A stretch of DNA of 64,000 nt from Pseudocercospora fijiensis CIRAD86 (Eukaryota > Ascomycota > Dothideomycetes > Mycosphaerellales > Mycosphaerellaceae), in NCBI RefSeq assembly GCF_000340215.1, contig NW_006921533.1, positions 8,593,282 through 8,657,281 on the forward strand, in the 5' to 3' direction. Of the stretch, positions 36,101 to 48,429 are shown one piece after another. The notes below the pieces were generated by a model that was not told where the DNA came from, searched no databases, and worked only from the letters and a program-made list of their open reading frames with translations. The translations under genes were made by a program, and so were the position numbers. Each line of letters opens with the position of its first letter. Position 1 is the first letter of the stretch.

Positions 36101-36930
36101 GCTACCCTATAGTAGTACCTACGTAGTTATATTAACGAGAACCCTAACGACTAGGTCAACCTCCTATAACTAGCTGAATTCGTATATAATAACAGTGTCT
36201 ACTTATTAACTAAGGTGTCGCTATATATAGCTATAATAGGCTAGAACGCTACTATACTATAAGATCCCCTATCGCTCGAGGCCGAGCGTAAGGAAAGGGA
36301 AGCGGGTCAACCTAAGATACTAGTAGTAATAGAACGTATCTAGAAGATGCGAGAAATCTATACTAAGATAGCTAAGAAGCTAACAAAGGCTTAAGAGTAT
36401 TAAAAGACCTATTATAATAAGTATTATACGCTAATAACCTTTAAGCAAGGCGATATAGTTATACTTAGTACTAAGAACCTCCGTATCCGCAAACACCTAT
36501 TACCTAATAGCAAAACAAGGCCTAAGCTCGCACTAAGATACATTAGCCTATTCCGTATTCGAGAGGCTAAGGGCATATAGGCCTACTAGTTATAGCTTCT
36601 ACCCTATTACACTATCTATAATACCTTCTATATATCCCTTCTTAAACTATACTACTAGCGCGAAGGCGATAAAGCGCCTACTAAGTTAGAAGAAGTCTTA
36701 GCCGATAGTAAAGAGCTATAGTCTATAGAGCGCATACTAAAGCATCGGACTAGATAAGGCAAGAAGGAGTACCTCCTAAGATAGTAAGGCTATTTACCTA
36801 AATAGGACTCGTAGGAGGCTAAAGACTCTTTTAAGGATATAACTAAGTTGTCAGACGAGTATTAGACTAGTATAAAGAACAAGAAGAAGGCTAAGAGGCT
36901 ATAATATTACTATTAGGGCCTAGAACTAAT
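33110..36930 (+). pseudogene. pol region of copy A with chromodomain
   Basis: Order along the frame: retropepsin-like region (LDLGNSVSALIS, about 33130-33430), RT (about 33690-34250) with LDIKDAYYRIRI and the catalytic box YLDN near 34195 in place of YLDD, RNase H (about 34640-35020), integrase (about 35540-36250) with DRFTKGARYIP and SDRGS, and a chromodomain at about 36715-36890 with SIERILKHRTR and a mutated W-G-Y segment. Most interruptions are TAG at former Trp or Gln codons. Confidence 0.88.
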
Positions 36931-36939
36931 ACTACCCCC

Positions 36940-38190
36940 GGGGTGCTATTAGCTAACTAATTAGAAGCAAGCAATTGTTAGTAACGAAGGATAATAAGAC
37001 TATACTACCCTAGCGAACGCGCACTGAGTGTTAACAAACGCGCTATAACGCGTTAACTAATCGCCTGCTCTTTTAAGGGATCTACCTCTTTACTAGCGCA
37101 ACCTATAAGACCCTTCTCTTAGCGCCCCCTCTTATTCCTTCCTCCTATCGGGGCCTTAAGGCCTAGGGGATCTACGAGGACGGCGCGCGCGTAAATAGTA
37201 ATAATAATAATAACGACGGCGCGGCCGGCGCGGCTATATTAGTAATAGTGTTACAGAGTGTGTTACTATTTAAGAAAGGAAGGATATAGCTATATTAGTA
37301 ATAGTATTACCGAGTTATTATTAGTTAAAGAAGGAAATTAGAAGAAGGTAAAGTTAGCGCTAAGACGACTAGCGCCGCTATTATTAATATTACCTACTAT
37401 TGCTACTACCCTTGCGAAGACAACCTTACCTATACTACGGCCTAAGGCCGGAAGCGCGCTATACTAATTAAGTTAAAAGAATAGCTATATTAAAGGTTTA
37501 ATCAAAACTTTGATTAAAACTTTAAGCCGCTTAAAAGATTAAGCGACTAATAGACTAGCTAACTAAGGGCAAAACTATAGAGCTAAGTTAGCTAGGGTCG
37601 ATCTTGCGGATAATAAGTTACTTCTCGATCTTTCCGACCCTTTAAGCGAGGCGAACCTTAACTACTACACTTATAATAGCCTTTACCTATAGAAACCGGA
37701 AGAACCGTGTTTTTTAAAAAGATAAGATAAGATTGATACTTAAAGGCTACTAAACCTAGCTAATTAGGGCTAGCGAAACTACGATAGTAAATAATAGCCC
37801 TCGTAATAATAAGAACAACCCTCGGAAGCGGACATTTCTAGGTCTTTTAAGAGTAGACGTAAAGAACTCGGTACGATATTACTTAGAACGGAGGCAGGGC
37901 TGCAATACCTCGTACGTCTACCTATTATAGTAGGGAAGACGCGCTCGTATTATAATTAGTCGAAGGCCCTCAATTCTTATAGATATATATCACTTTATAG
38001 TTTATTATATATAGGGATAGCGTAGTTAGAGTATATATTGTATTGTATTAGAGGTAAGGTTTAATATAGTTATATAATTATATAGTTAAGTGTTTAAATT
38101 AGCGCGGCTAAGCAGCTTATTAGACTTGCTAAGTTAGTAGCAACGGAGGTCGAGGTTGGAATATAGAAAGGCTACGAGGGCGCGGCCTTT
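36940..38190 (+). other. Long non-coding 3' region of copy A
   Basis: About 1.25 kb lies between the end of pol and the purine tract. The same region is present in copies B and C, so it belongs to the element. It includes trinucleotide-like ataataata runs and a CG-rich stretch near 37225. No frame was recognised. Confidence 0.6.
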
Positions 38191-38200
38191 AGAAGGGAAG
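38191..38200 (+). promoter_or_regulatory. Polypurine tract of copy A
   Basis: agaagggaag stands four bases before the 3' LTR; the same tract precedes copy B's 3' LTR at 54914-54923. It is the expected plus-strand priming site. Confidence 0.7.
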
Positions 38201-38204
38201 CGTA

Positions 38205-38393
38205 TATTAGAGGCTATACGTAATTGGTATATAACTAGCTCGAGTAAAGCTAGGGTCTTAGTGCCTTAGGTAGGGCTTGGCGCTTAGCGTTAGGCTAACT
38301 AGCCTGCCTTCCTCCTTCTCCTCCTAGTTCTCTATCGAATACTACCTATACCTACTACTACCCTATCTACCTACTAATATAACCCTTCTTACA
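38205..38393 (+). repeat. 3' LTR of copy A
   Basis: 189-bp partner of the 5' LTR, ending TTACA just before the target duplication cgtag. It starts TATTAG where the 5' LTR starts TGTTAG. Confidence 0.92.
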
Positions 38394-38398
38394 CGTAG

Positions 38399-41300
38399 GT
38401 ACTGCTATAGAGTAGCATTCTGCCTCTCGGTCTAACTATCGGTTTGTAGATAGAATGCTATAGATAGGCGATGCTTAAGTCTTAGCTATAGGTATATCTT
38501 ACTCTAATAGTAAGATATAAATGTCGTGCCTCGGTCGGAGACTATCCCCTTAGGGGTTCCCTAATAGCTATAGAAGATGTTATTCTATAGTAACTTAGCT
38601 AGGTTAATAGCTGTCTAATCCTTCCGAGTAGGGATATAACGAGCGCCCTTAGTAAACCGGTCTACGACGACTAGGATAGCATTAAAGATGTCTTTGCTTC
38701 CTCTTTGCTTAGTAGAGGGAAGACCTATAATAAAGTCTATTATAAGCTCTACAAATAGCTTCTTTAGAACAGGGAGTAAAAATAACTCGCTAAATAGTAA
38801 GTGCTTTAGTGCTTTAACTCGCCAGTATACTATATAGGTCTATATATACTCCTTTATATACCGCTTACTATTTAGCTAGTAGTATATACGCGATAGTAGC
38901 TCGTGCGACCTCTCTATACTATAGTAACTAGCGAGCTTACTATTATAGTGCCTCTTTAAAAGCTCTTGTCTAATCGATTGTTTAGCGGGGATATAGTATC
39001 TACCTTTAAACTTTAAGTAGCCTTTATCGTCGATCGACTAATTATTACTCTTACTAGATCGAGTCGCCCGTCTACTTATAAGCCTATTAATACGCTCGAT
39101 AGCAAAGGCGTCCCTCTACTAAGTACGTAATAGCTTATTTATAAACGATTAACTATCCCTATTTATAAGGTTATTTAATAGTACCTATACTATCGAACGA
39201 GGTACGTATTATATATATCTAATAGTACTAGTAGCCGGATTAACTGCAACCTCTTCTATAGTACTATCGCTATAGATAGCAATATCTTTAATCGAGTCGT
39301 TATAGCTCGAGCGATCTACGTCCTTTCTTTTAACGTATACTAGAAGAACGACAACTCCGCTATAGTATTTGTTACCGCCGCGGGGTCCGGAAGTCCGCTT
39401 ATCCTACGCTTACTTATTAACAATACGGGCTATAGCAATCTTATACTATAGGGTTAGAAACAATAAATTAATATATTAGGTCTCGCTATCGTAATTAGGT
39501 CGCCTCGATAGGCTATCGGTAGGGTTACTTACGCCTAGCCGATATAATATATTAAAATCGAGCCTAGCGAGATAGACGGCCTATCTAGCCTATCGACCTA
39601 TAACCCTAGTAACCTTCGTAATTCTACAGAGGTTGTTATAGTCCGTATAGACCTAAATAGTATGCTATATACTATCGAGATAGTAGCGCTAGTACTTAAA
39701 GGCTTCTACGATTGCTAAGAGCTCTTACTTGTAGGTCTCGTAGCGACGCTTAGTATCGATTATTTTTCGCAAGAAGAAGGCGATCGGGTGCTAATAGGTA
39801 TTATTAGCCTACTATAATAGAATAGCTAATATAGCGAACTATAAAGCGTTAGTCTTAATCCGGATCTATTTACTTAGTATAAAATAGTATAATAAGGGGA
39901 CTTTAGTAAAGCGCTTCTTTAAACCGTTAAAAGCGGCTTATACTCTATTAGTCTATTTAAACTCTCTAGATAGATTGGCCTTAGTTTTAGTAAGCTTAGT
40001 TAGAGGCATTATATGCTATAAATAGCCCTTAATAAAGCGACGATAGAAATTAGCGAAGCCGAGGAACGATTAAAGCTCCTTAATACTAGTAGGTGTTAGC
40101 TACTTAGTAATAGACTTAACCCGATTAGGATTAGCCTTAATACCCTCGGTTAATACGAGGAAGCTAAGGAAGGCTACCTCTTTAGTAGCAAAGGTGCATT
40201 TAGAAGGCTTATAATATAGGCTATAGGCCCTTAGGCGATCGAGTACCTTACGGACTATAGCCTAGTGCTCCGTAATATTAGGCGAATAGATATAAACTAG
40301 GATGTTATCTAGGTAAACTATATAGAGATAGTCTAATAGGCCCGAAAGGGCCCGATTAATATAGGACTAGAATATTGTAGGGGCGTTTGCTAGCCTAAAT
40401 AATATAACTAGATACTTAAAATAGCTATAACGAGTGCGGAAGGCCGTCTTCTATTCGTCGCTATTACGAATACGGATGCGGTAATAGGCGTCCTTAATGT
40501 CTAATATAGTATAGTAGTAAGCGCTAGAAAGGCGATCGAGGGTCTTATTAATAAGCGGGAGTAGACAGCGGTCCTTAATAGTAATAGCGTTAAGCCTCCG
40601 ATAATTAATATATAGGTATAGGCTACTATCCTTCTTTAGTACGAACAGGATAGGTGCGCTAGTAGGGCTATTACTATATCGAATTCGACTATTAGCTAGG
40701 TTTTCCTCTAGGTACTTACGTAATATAGCAAGCTCGCGCTTACTAAGGTTATAGAGGGGACTAAAAGGGACCTCTTTACCCTCTATAATATTAATCTTAT
40801 AATCCGTCTCTTTAAATATAGGCAACGTCGATACTAGGTAATATTTAAATATATTAATATAGGTCTCTCGAATAGTCTAGGGTATACGAGCGAGCTAATT
40901 AGGGTCTATACTATTAGGGGGCATAGGTTCGTCGTCCTTACTACCGAGTAGGTCGGTAGTAGGATTAGCTAAGGCGGAGGCTAGTATTAGGTTACTAATA
41001 AATAGGACCCTAATATCGTTAGGGCACTCGCTAATATCGATATGCTTAATATCCTCTTTCCTAGCGATTCTAAATCGCTACTTCTAGATGCCTAAGTCTA
41101 TAACTATAGCGTAGTACTTAAGAATAGGGTTACTAATAACAATTTCGGATAGGAGGATGTCTATCTCTACTACGTAGGTAGCGAAGTTTAGTAGGCGCTT
41201 ATTACCGAGGTCGTCTTTTAGAGCTATATAAATATAGTAAGCTCTATAGGTTAAGTGCCGAGCGCTATTAAACTAAGCAAGGACTAGCAAGTTAGTCCTA

Positions 41301-41612
41301 GGCAATTGCCGGAGGTCTAATTGCTTAGCTAGGCGATAGTCGATAAGGGTACTAACTCTACTTCCTAGGTCTAGCGTAACCTTAGTTTTATAATTATTCC
41401 TATATATATCCCCTACGAGATAGGTACGTATAATAGCTAGTACAATGTCGATAGTCTTACGCCGTACGAGGCTAATAGTTAGTGCGGCGCTTACTCTTTT
41501 TTCGAAGGTTAGCCTATAGGGGTAGTATTAGCAGCTAAAAGGTTTTTTCGGTACTTAGCGGTAGTACGGTCGACTCGGGCCTAATCCCTAGGTTTGTCGT
41601 ATTAGCCTAGTA
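38399..41612 (-). mobile_element. Chromovirus copy C, pol part (minus strand, 5'-truncated)
   Basis: On the minus strand this continues copy C from integrase through RNase H, RT and protease to the gag zinc knuckle near 41600, where similarity to copies A and B stops abruptly. The 5' LTR and most of gag are missing. One stretch, 40451-40825, remains open for 124 codons across the RT palm (KETDYKINIIEGKEVPFSP to DIKDAYYRIRI), so this copy is locally less damaged than A. Truncated and split, hence dead. Confidence 0.9.
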
Positions 41613-42100
41613 GATAGTATAGGCGGGACGAGTAGGTCGTAGGTAGAGGTATATATATAGGGAACTGTATGCTGTAGGCCTAGTACTTTGTGTCTCTTAG
41701 GTAACTACGAGGGGTCGGCGTAGCATTGTGTACTCTACGGACAGTACCGAAACGCTCTAATTACGATATAAGAGCCTCGATAATTAATTTCCCGGCTAGT
41801 AGAATAGTGCTCGTAGCTTAATAGATTCTATAAGTAGCACTAAAAGTGCCCTAGGGGGTAGGGGTCGGCGCAATAATATATAGGCAACGTAAGGATACTA
41901 GCTAGGTCTTAGTCGTCGGTACGTCCTCGGAGATAAAATAACAGTTGTCTTAACTAGCGTTAAAGATGCCCTACTAGCGACACACATCGTAATAACGTTA
42001 AATACTATTTTCCCGACTAGCAAAATAGTCTGCTTATAGCTTAATAGTTTCTAGACAACCCTAATAGCGCCCTATTTGCGCTAGACTAGCCCTAGCAATT
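41613..42100. repeat. Two related decayed segments, origin unknown
   Basis: A segment at about 41775-41855 (ttcccggctagtagaatagt..) recurs imperfectly at about 42008-42085 (ttcccgactagcaaaatagt..). No coding frame was recognised. Confidence 0.4.
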
Positions 42101-42119
42101 AATTTTGTAGCTCTTACTC

Positions 42120-44290
42120 TACCTCTAACTTTAAAAGCTCTAGCGTAGATTTATGTTTTTATATACATCTTGCTATCGCTATATTATCCGCGATTAATAG
42201 CAATATCTCGTCTCGTATATATAGACTAGCTAGGTTATAGACAATCTATAACTTTTACTTTATATAGGGTATCGTAATATAAAATTATAGATAGTACGTA
42301 GCGTCTTAGTAGATACTAACCGACCGAACTATAAAGCTATCCTAATATAGAGTACTAATAGATTGTAGTATTAAAGTTAGAGGGTTGTCGACGAGATTCG
42401 AGTAATATATCGTAGGCGATAGCGGTCTATATAAAAGCTAGAAAAACATAGTTACTAATAAATAGTACTAGATCTAAATACGTACGGGCGCTAGAGCGAT
42501 TACTCGAGATATATATATTAAAATAAAAGGAGTTAATATCGCGCTCGATGTCTTAGCTATATAGCGATATTCTTTATACTTACTATAACTACGATACTAC
42601 TATCGCTCTTACCGGAGCTCCTCGATATAGTTTTTTAGTAGATAGTAAGTAAAACACTATCCGAGCGACGAGTAATACGTTGCGATATAAACGACTCCTA
42701 TAATCGACGCCTACTATTTTCTATATATCGATACTAGCGCCGATCGTACTTAGGCGTCTATAGGGCGTTATATACCGCTGCTCTATACGCGTAGCCGAGG
42801 GATCTTATCGTCCTTATAGTATAGTATAAAGATCCGATCTTTATACCGGTCGTCTTCGTACCTATAATTATAGACGATACCTACGTAATCGAATAATAGC
42901 AATTCGCTCGACTAGACTCTATCCTAGCGGATATATATATACAGGTAGATAGAGAAAATGAAAGAGATAATAGTAGTAGTAACGTATACTATATAGAGTC
43001 TAATACTATCCGAGTCCTATTACCGCTAGCTAGCTATACGGTATATATAAGGCGCCTAGCCGCACTATAGGTAGTAAAGGGGCCGTTCGACAATAGCTAG
43101 GAAGAGCTAGCGATATAGGGTTATATTCTAGACTACGTTATATTGCCGACGTATAACGTACAAGTTAGATACTATACTAAAGTTAAGGCCGAATAGTAAC
43201 GGATAATCGACGAGATATTATACGAACTACGTTATTACATTAACCGTTTTCGCCTACTCGGGGCGCTCTACGACTTAGATAATTCGGTACTAAGGCCGAT
43301 CCGGGCAGATAGTACGTTAGCAGATAACCCGGTTAAGTAGTTAGTACGAAGCCTCGCCCTCCTTTATAATTAGGCTAAAACTATCGACTCTCTATAGCTA
43401 AAGGACGGCGGAGTTGCGTTAAATATACTTAGCTAGGACGATAGTAACTAGCCGCACTAGACGTTCGGCTTTAATTAGGAGCCCGCGAGGTAGTATTTAG
43501 CGTTAGCTAAGGTCGCTATAGTATTCGGTAGGTTACTAGAGTACTAGGATAAAGATAACCTAGTAGACGAATACCGACTATAGTAAGGGCAAATTACGTT
43601 TATAGCGTTATTTAACGCTATAGCTCTAGTAATACGCCCGCCTTACCTATCTGTAACCTACTAGCCGACGGCCTAGACTAGATAGGCTAAGTGCCGTACT
43701 TCGGTCTGCCTATATTATACGAGATAGTAGTTCTCTAAACTATTTAAGGACATTATCTAGTAACCGTAGTAGAGGTTAGATATATCGACGTAGAAGGGTG
43801 TATTACGAGTATTCCTTATTATATATCGCTAGAGAAGCTAGTATACGAGTCGATATACAGTCGAGGAGCTACTCGATGCCTTAATAGTGCTAGACGCCGA
43901 TACTAAACCTTCCTACGACTAGAATATAATCGCTAGTATAGTAGCGGATATAGAAGCGTATACTCTCTCCGATACGGAGTTTAGTAGATATAATCGAGCA
44001 GATAAGATACTAGTACAGCTCTCGGTATATACATTACCCGTTATTCTAGTATCGACTAAAGGACGAGATAATAAGGGAAGGTAGGCGGTATTACAGCACC
44101 TATTATTAGGTTCTAATTATACGCGCTTTAACCTACGTACTAGCGACTTTAATATACGAAGCGAAGCGGTCTAGTATAGGTTACGGTGCTTATAGTATAA
44201 TAGAGTATATATATATTAGTAGTCGGACGTATAAAGGTTAGTTACTATAGATACGCAATAATGTTTATATAATCCTATATAAAGTAATTT
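42120..44290 (+). pseudogene. Decayed coding-like sequence, unidentified
   Basis: On the plus strand, long frames become open if TAG/TAA are taken as former Gln codons, for example around 42950-43700 (ESNTIRVLLPLASYTVYIRR; FNAIALVIRPPYLSVTY). Their residue make-up looks protein-like and the stops are of the RIP kind. I do not recognise a family; no RT, integrase, helicase or transposase motif was seen. Confidence 0.4.
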
Positions 44291-44299
44291 GTATACTAT

Positions 44300-45305
44300 T
44301 ACAGCCTAGATATTTTGCTATTAGTTAAAGAGGTTAGTATACGACATAATAGCTTATAGATTTTGTTATCTAGTAAAGTAGATAGTATGCGATACGCTAA
44401 TTTAGAGGTTTTGCCGTCTAGTAACCCGGTCGGTATATAAGATAGTAGCGTATAGATTTTGCTATCTAGCAAGCGGGTCGGTATATAAGATAGCAGCGTA
44501 TAGATTTTGCTATCTAGCAAAGAGGTCGGTATACAAGATAGCTGCCTATAGATTTTGCTATCTAGTAAAGAGGTCGGTATACAAGATAGCTGCCTATAGA
44601 TTTTGCTATCTAGCAAAGAGGTCGGTATGTAAGATAGCTACCTATAGATTTTGCTGTCTAGCAAACGGGTCGGTATATAAGATAGTAGCGTATAGGTTTT
44701 GCTATCTAGCAAACAGGTCGGTATATAAGATAGCAGCCTATAGATTTTGCTATCTAGTAAAGAGGTTAGCGTACAAGATAGTAGCGTATAGGTTTTACCG
44801 TCTAGCAAACGGGTCGGTATATAAGATAGCAGCGTATAGATTTTGCTATCTAGCAAAGAGGTCGGTATACAAGATAGTAGCGCATAGGTTTTGCTATCCG
44901 GCAAAGAGGTTATTATATAAGATAGCAGCGTATAGATTTTGCCGTCTAGTAAAGAGGTTACTATATAAGATAGTAGCACATTTAATTTGCCGTCTAGCAA
45001 ACGGGTTAGTATATAATATAATACTACTTTCAATTCGCCGTCTAGTAAACGGGTCGATATACAAGATAGTAGCCTATAGATTTTACTATCTAGTAAATAG
45101 GTCGATATACGATACGCTATCTCGGATGTTTTGCCGTCTAGCAGATAGGCTAGTATATAAGATAATAACCTATAGATTTTGCTATATAGCAAAATAGTCG
45201 TCGTATAAGATAATAGCCTATAGGTTTCGCTATATAGCGAATAGGTTAGTATATACGATAGTCGCCTAAGGGTTTAACCGTCTAGTAAATAGGTAAGTAT
45301 ATATA
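44300..45305 (-). repeat. 48-bp minisatellite in exact register, about 20 units, coding-like on minus strand
   Basis: The word tctag recurs with exact 48-bp spacing at checked positions 44369, 44417, 44465, 44513, 45089 and 45281; 44369 to 45281 is 19 periods with no net insertion or deletion. Because 48 is a multiple of three, the minus strand encodes a 16-residue repeat close to LLDSKIYTLLSYIPTS, open for 105 codons (44616-44299) and 184 codons (45192-44638). Whether it was ever part of a protein is unknown; no start region or flanking domain is recognisable. Confidence 0.9.
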
Positions 45306-45419
45306 ATAAGGACCTATAAGGCGAGTTAGGATTATCGGAAGTAGAGAAGTATTAGAGAGAACTATAAGGGTAAGAGTAATAAGGGAGTGAAATATAGCAA
45401 ACTATTATAGAGTAAACTA

Positions 45420-48007
45420 TACGGGAGTAAGACATTCTACTAGTAAAAATCGGGCTTAGGGGTAGTATTGTAAGTGACTAAATTTAGGTAATTAGTATAG
45501 TTCTAGAAGGGTTATAGGTCCTAAACGACGGCTAGAATAGTCTAGTATTTAATAGGGCCTCGCTACGTCGCTATCGCTATTATTTGTTTTAGGCTTTCTC
45601 GGGCTAGGGCTGCCAAGCGTTACACTAGGGTTGCCAAGCGTTACACTAGGGCTGCCAAGCGTTACACTAGGGCTGCCAAGCGTTACACTTGCCTAGAAGT
45701 ATTTTTAATAAATTAATAAAAATACTAGGGCGGTTTCTACGTATTATACTCGATATAATAGGCCTAGAACTACGACTTAGAAGTAGTATACTAGTAGTAA
45801 TAGGGGTTAGGGGGGTCCTACTACTATATAGGGTAGCTAAGCGTTACACTCGGGCTGCTAAGCGTTACACTTGCCTAGAAGTATTTTTAATAAATTAATA
45901 AAAATACTAGGCCGACTTCTACGTATTATACTCGATATATTAGGCCTAGAACTACGACTTAGAAGTATTCTACTAGTAATAATAAGGGTTCTAAGTGTAG
46001 GGTCTTATAAAAATTAGGTAGAAATTCAAAGGAATTTTCATTAAATCTCTAAGTAGGTAAATAAATTATATCGAGTACTAGGGATTTATTCCAACGGTCT
46101 AGCTATCGAATAAGTAGTATAAAATAGTAGTACTAATATTTTTAGTCCTAAGTACTAATAAAAACTCTACTAGTAAAAATCGGGCTTAGGGCTAGTATAA
46201 AAAGTGACTAAATTTAAGTAATTAGTATAGTTCTAGAAGGGTTATAGGTCCTAAACGACGGCTAGAATAGTCTAGTATTTTATAGGGCCTCGCTACGTCG
46301 CCGTCGCTATTATTTGTTTTAGGCTTTCTCGGGCTAGGGCTACTAAGCGTTACACTAGGGTTGCTAAGCGTTATACTAGGGTTGCCAAGCGTTACACTAG
46401 GGCTGCTAAGCGTTACACTTGCCTAGAAGTATTTTTAATAAATTAATAAAAATACTAGGGCGGTTTCTACGTATTATACTCGATATAATAGGCCTAGAAC
46501 TACGACTTAGAAGTAGTATTCTACTAGTAAAAATCGGGCTTAGGGCTAGTATAAAATGTCACTAAATTTAAGTAATTAGTATAGTTCTAGAAGGGTTATA
46601 GGTCCTAAACGACGGCTAGAATAGTCTAGTATTTAATAGGGCCTTACTACGTCGTCGTTGCTATTATTTGTTTTCGGGTTTCTCGGGCTAGAGCTGCCAA
46701 GCGTTACACTAGGGTTGCTAAGCGTTACACTAGGGCTGCCAAGCGTTACACTAGGGCTGCTAAGCGTTACACTTACCTACAAGTATTTTCAATAAATTAA
46801 TAAAAATACTAGGGCGACTTCTACGTATTATACTCTATATATTAGGCCTAGAACTACGACTTAGAAGTAGTATACTAGTAGTAATAAGGGTTATAAGGGT
46901 CCTACTACTATATAGGGTAGCTAAGCGTTATACTCGGCCTGCTAAGCGGTACACTTGCCTAGAAGTATTTTTAATAAATAAACAAAAGTACTAGGACGGC
47001 TTCTACGGTTTGTACTAGATATATTAGGCCTACAGTTGCGACATATACGTATTATACTAGTAGTAATAAGGGTTATAAGTGTCCTACTACTATATAGGGC
47101 TGTAAATTCNNNNNNNNNNNNNNNNNNNNNNNNNNNNNNNNNNNNNNNNNNNNNNNNNNNNNNNNNNNNNNNNNNNNNNNNNNNNNNNNNNNNNNNNNNN
47201 NNNNNNNNNNNNNNNNNNNNNNNNNNNNNNNNNNNNNNNNNNNNNNNNNNNNNNNNNNNNNNNNNNNNNNNNNNNNNNNNNNNNNNNNNNNNNNNNNNNN
47301 NTAGGGCTGCTAAGCGTTACACTTGCCTATAAGTATTTTTAATAAATTAATAAAAATACTAGGACGATTTCTACGTATTATACTCGATATATTAGGCCTA
47401 GAACTACGACTTAGAAGTAGTATACTAGTAGTAATAGGGGGTAGGGGGGTCCTACTACTATATAGGGTAGCTAAGCGTTTCACTGCCCTAGAAGTATTTT
47501 TAATAAATTAGCAAAAATTCAGGAAAGCTTTTACGGTATTGTACTCGATATAATATGCCTAGATCTACGACTTAGAAGTAGTATACTAGCAGTAATAAGG
47601 GATATAAGCAACCCAGTACCACACAGGGCAGCTAAGCGTTACACTCGGGCTGCTAAGCGTTACACTCGGGCTGCTAAGCGTTACACTTGCCTAGAAGTAT
47701 TTTTAATAAATTAATAAAAATACTAGGACGCTTTCTACGTTTTATAGTCGATATATTAGGCCTAGAACTACGACTTAGAAGTATTATACTAGTAGTAATA
47801 AGGGGTGGAAGTGTCCTACTAATTTATAGGGCTACTAAGCGTAACACTCGAGCTAGGAGTATTATTAATAAATTAACAAAGATACTAGGACGGCTTCTAC
47901 GGATTGTACTAGATATATTAGGCCTATAGTTGCAATATATACGTATTATACTAGTAGTAATAAGGGTTATAAGTGTCTTACTACTATATAGGGTTGCTAA
48001 GCGTTAT
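45420..48007. repeat. Composite satellite array
   Basis: Three modules alternate. Module A (about 175 bp, starting ctactagtaaaaatcggg) begins at about 45435, 46164 and 46524. A 21-bp module (ctagggctgccaagcgttaca) occurs in runs of up to four, for example from about 45604. Module B (about 140-180 bp, starting with cttgcctagaagtattttta) follows each run. Module B holds a 10-bp inverted repeat around a 9-nt loop (agtattttta..taaaaatact). The array is interrupted by an assembly gap and, at 48008, by chromovirus copy B. Confidence 0.85.
47110..47301. other. Assembly gap (192 N)
   Basis: A run of N lies inside the satellite, where near-identical units would collapse during assembly, so the true array length is unknown. 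Confidence 1.
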
Positions 48008-48204
48008 TGTTAGGGCTAAAGAGGCTATACGTAACTAGCATATAATTAGGCCGAGTAAAGCTAGGGTCTTAGTGCCTTAGGTAGGGCTTAGCGCTTAGCC
48101 TTAGGCTAACTAGCCTGCCTTCCTCCTTCTCCTCCTAGTTCTCTATCGAATACTACTTATACCTACTACTACCCTATCTACCTACTAATATAACCCCTAT
48201 TATA
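48008..48204 (+). repeat. 5' LTR of copy B
   Basis: 197 bp from TGTTAGGGC to a final TATA. The self-priming word atcgaatacta is at 48145-48155, again 60 bp before the LTR end. Confidence 0.92.
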
Positions 48205-48215
48205 TAGTATTCGAT
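48205..48215 (+). promoter_or_regulatory. Primer-binding site of copy B, complementary to its own LTR
   Basis: tagtattcgat directly after the LTR, the reverse complement of 48145-48155. Identical to copy A's site. Confidence 0.75.
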
Positions 48216-48429
48216 CTACCCTTTAAAGGCAGCAGCTAGATAGTCCTTATTTCAAGCTTTTAGCGGTATAGCTACGAAGACCGTTAATCTAACTATATTG
48301 CGCCCGAGGCGGGACCTATACGTACTATTCTATTAGAATAACCGTACTAATTATTAAGCAAGGCCTTCTATACGGCCTATTATACTAAGTCAATTGCACT
48401 AGACCGATACTCGCTAATTCCGCTATATC

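Larger units (their letters stand above)
31204..38393 (+). mobile_element. Chromovirus copy A, complete LTR retrotransposon (Tf1/sushi-like), nested in copy C
   Basis: 7190 bp bounded by 189-bp LTRs and a perfect 5-bp target duplication, cgtag at 31199-31203 and 38394-38398. Ends are TG..CA. Between the LTRs lie a primer-binding site, gag with zinc knuckle, protease, RT, RNase H, integrase and a C-terminal chromodomain, the domain order of Ty3/Gypsy chromoviruses. Removing it joins copy C's pol sequence without loss, so it inserted into an existing element. All frames carry RIP-type stops. Chromodomains in this group are known to steer insertion into heterochromatin, which fits its location. 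Confidence 0.95.

Noticed and set aside
45689..45898. Short similar proteins encoded in satellite units (also at 47323 and 47687)
   Set aside because: The frames recur only because the satellite module recurs; they begin and end inside repeat words and contain no domain.
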